Position numbers and translations under genes: made by a program. From DATLLN01 sp963720885 (GTDB lineage Bacteria > Actinomycetota > Thermoleophilia > Gaiellales > JAICJC01), in assembly GCA_963720885.1 (NCBI GenBank), contig CAVRGW010000005.1:1178001-1242000 (forward strand): a stretch of 64,000 bases of DNA, read 5' to 3'. Every line of letters starts with the position of its first letter. Within the stretch, counting starts at the first letter, position 1. This document shows positions 63,115 to 64,000 of this stretch, in pieces. The notes beneath the pieces are model-generated. The model was not told the origin of the DNA. It saw only the letters and a program-made list of their open reading frames with translations, and searched no databases.

Positions 63115-64000
63115 ATGAGCACGAACGGCTCGATCTTCAGCGTCGGGGGGCTCGCCTCAGGGCTGGACACGAACACGATCGTCGACCAGCTGATGTCGAT
63201 CGAGCGTCAGCCGCAGGTGCGCATCGCCCAGCAGAAGACGATCGAGACCGCGCGCCAGCAGGCTCTGCGCGACATCAACACGCGACTCGTCAATCTCGAC
63301 AGCGCCATCGCGGGCCTCCGCGACGTCGGCACGTGGGGCGACGTCCAGTCCATCGACTCGAGCGACTCGACGCGCGTCTCCGCCGTGCGCACCGGCGGCG
63401 CGGCCGCCGGCGGCTACTCGATCGGCGTCACCCGGCTCGCCCGCGCGCAGCAGATGCTGCAGGGAACGGCGGCCTCGGCCACCACGGCTGATTCCAACCT
63501 GACCATCCAGGTCGGCTCCGGCACCGCGGTCGACGTCTCGCTGACCGCGGGCGACTCGCTGCAGACCGTGGCGGACAAGATCAACGGCTCGAGCGGCATG
63601 GGCGTCTACGCCTCGGTCGTCAACTCCAAGCTGGTGCTGTCCGGCCGGACGACGGGTGCCGCGAACACCATCTCGGTGACGGGCTCCGCCGCGGCGGACT
63701 TCGGCTTCGCGCAGAGCCAGGCGGCGCTGGACGCCGAGTACACGGTCGACGGCGTGGCCAAGACGAGCTCCTCGAACACGGTCACCGACGCGCTGGCCGG
63801 CGTCACGTTGACATTGAAGGCGACGACCGCCTCTGACGTCAGCGTGTCGATCGGCGCCCCCGGCCCGGACACCTCCGCCGTCCAGGCCAAGGTGCAGGCG
63901 TTCATCGACCAGTACAACTCGACCATCGACTTCATCCGCGGCAAGCTCAACGAGAAGGTCGTCCCCAATCCGCAGACGGACGCCGACCGGGTCAAGGGCG
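63115..64000 (+). CDS. fliD: Flagellar hook-associated protein 2 (FliD), 3' end beyond the window
   Basis: The 295 residues present begin MSTNGSIFSVGGLASGLDTNTIVDQLMSIERQP, the diagnostic FliD N-terminus, followed by helices and the TADSNLTIQVGSGTAVDVSL/GDSLQTVADKINGSSGMGVYASVVNSKLVLSGR D2-type domain, and the QAFIDQYNSTIDFIRGKLNE helix. It caps the growing flagellar filament. The gene runs off the end of the window, so C-terminal residues are missing. GGGACGG precedes ATG 63115. Confidence 0.93.
   Translation, partial: MSTNGSIFSVGGLASGLDTNTIVDQLMSIERQPQVRIAQQKTIETARQQALRDINTRLVNLDSAIAGLRDVGTWGDVQSIDSSDSTRVSAVRTGGAAAGGYSIGVTRLARAQQMLQGTAASATTADSNLTIQVGSGTAVDVSLTAGDSLQTVADKINGSSGMGVYASVVNSKLVLSGRTTGAANTISVTGSAAADFGFAQSQAALDAEYTVDGVAKTSSSNTVTDALAGVTLTLKATTASDVSVSIGAPGPDTSAVQAKVQAFIDQYNSTIDFIRGKLNEKVVPNPQTDADRVKG

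Overview
The window is high-GC DNA dense with genes, often with stop/start overlaps (ATGA, GTGA, TGATG). Gene content points to a motile actinobacterium, most likely class Thermoleophilia (Solirubrobacterales/Gaiellales-like): an ECF42 sigma factor coupled to a DGPF/YCII protein, a CYTH-CHAD/Ppk/Ppx polyphosphate block, several PilZ and GGDEF proteins, FlaG-FliD with a flagellum-linked glycosyltransferase, and short intergenic palindromes of the GTGCCTGGC/GGGGTC type. The class is an inference; no rRNA or other phylogenetic marker is present.

Layout. (1) 0.1-14.4 kb, visibly less GC-rich than the rest: a small-protein/histidine kinase/response regulator operon; a secreted lysyl-oxidase-like copper enzyme divergent from a membrane metallophosphoesterase; a methyltransferase; a broken cation transporter; a coupled operon ABM-like/ClC/Sco1/CtaG; and a MarR regulator with two tiny membrane proteins. 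A 23-bp palindrome lies directly upstream of both the lysyl oxidase gene and the ABM-ClC-Sco1-CtaG operon, with a related site at the MarR gene. I read this as a candidate copper-oxidase regulon. The segment ends with an ORF that joins an unknown protein to the C-terminal fragment of an FAD-linked/Fe-S oxidoreductase. (2) 14.6-17.9 kb: a decarboxylase, a Gfo/Idh oxidoreductase and the C-terminus of an M1 peptidase, all with many frameshifts, plus an intact PadR gene. (3) 17.6-28.3 kb, all on the minus strand: M1 peptidase, MFS exporter, 7TM-GAF-PAS-GGDEF-EAL protein, alpha-oxoamine synthase, cellulose-synthase-like PilZ glycosyltransferase, NADP-dependent reductase, ornithine cyclodeaminase family. 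(4) 28.3-38.9 kb: a decarboxylase fused to a cyclic-nucleotide-binding domain, a three-subunit molybdenum hydroxylase, an acyl-CoA ligase, a CaiB-type CoA transferase and a third decarboxylase. (5) 39-49.6 kb: DGPF/ECF42 pair, 2-hydroxyacid dehydrogenase/flavin reductase pair, ABC-F protein, cell-surface proteins, and a LysR-controlled amino-acid ABC transporter operon ending in a peptidoglycan amidase. (6) 49.6-57.9 kb: PilZ, CYTH-CHAD, SixA-type phosphatase, a perfect 58-bp palindrome, Ppx, Ppk1 and a GGDEF sensor. (7) 58-64 kb: E1 alpha/beta of a 2-oxoacid dehydrogenase, then a flagellar glycosyltransferase with a sigma-28-type promoter, FlaG and the start of FliD.

Taken together, segments 3 and 6 are rich in cyclic-di-GMP proteins (two GGDEF enzymes, one EAL, two PilZ proteins) beside exopolysaccharide, polyphosphate and flagellar genes, which suggests control of the motile-to-sessile switch.

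Caveat: at least eight genes carry one-base indels that break otherwise well-conserved reading frames, mostly in the first 18 kb. Sequencing or assembly error explains these at least as well as true pseudogenes.
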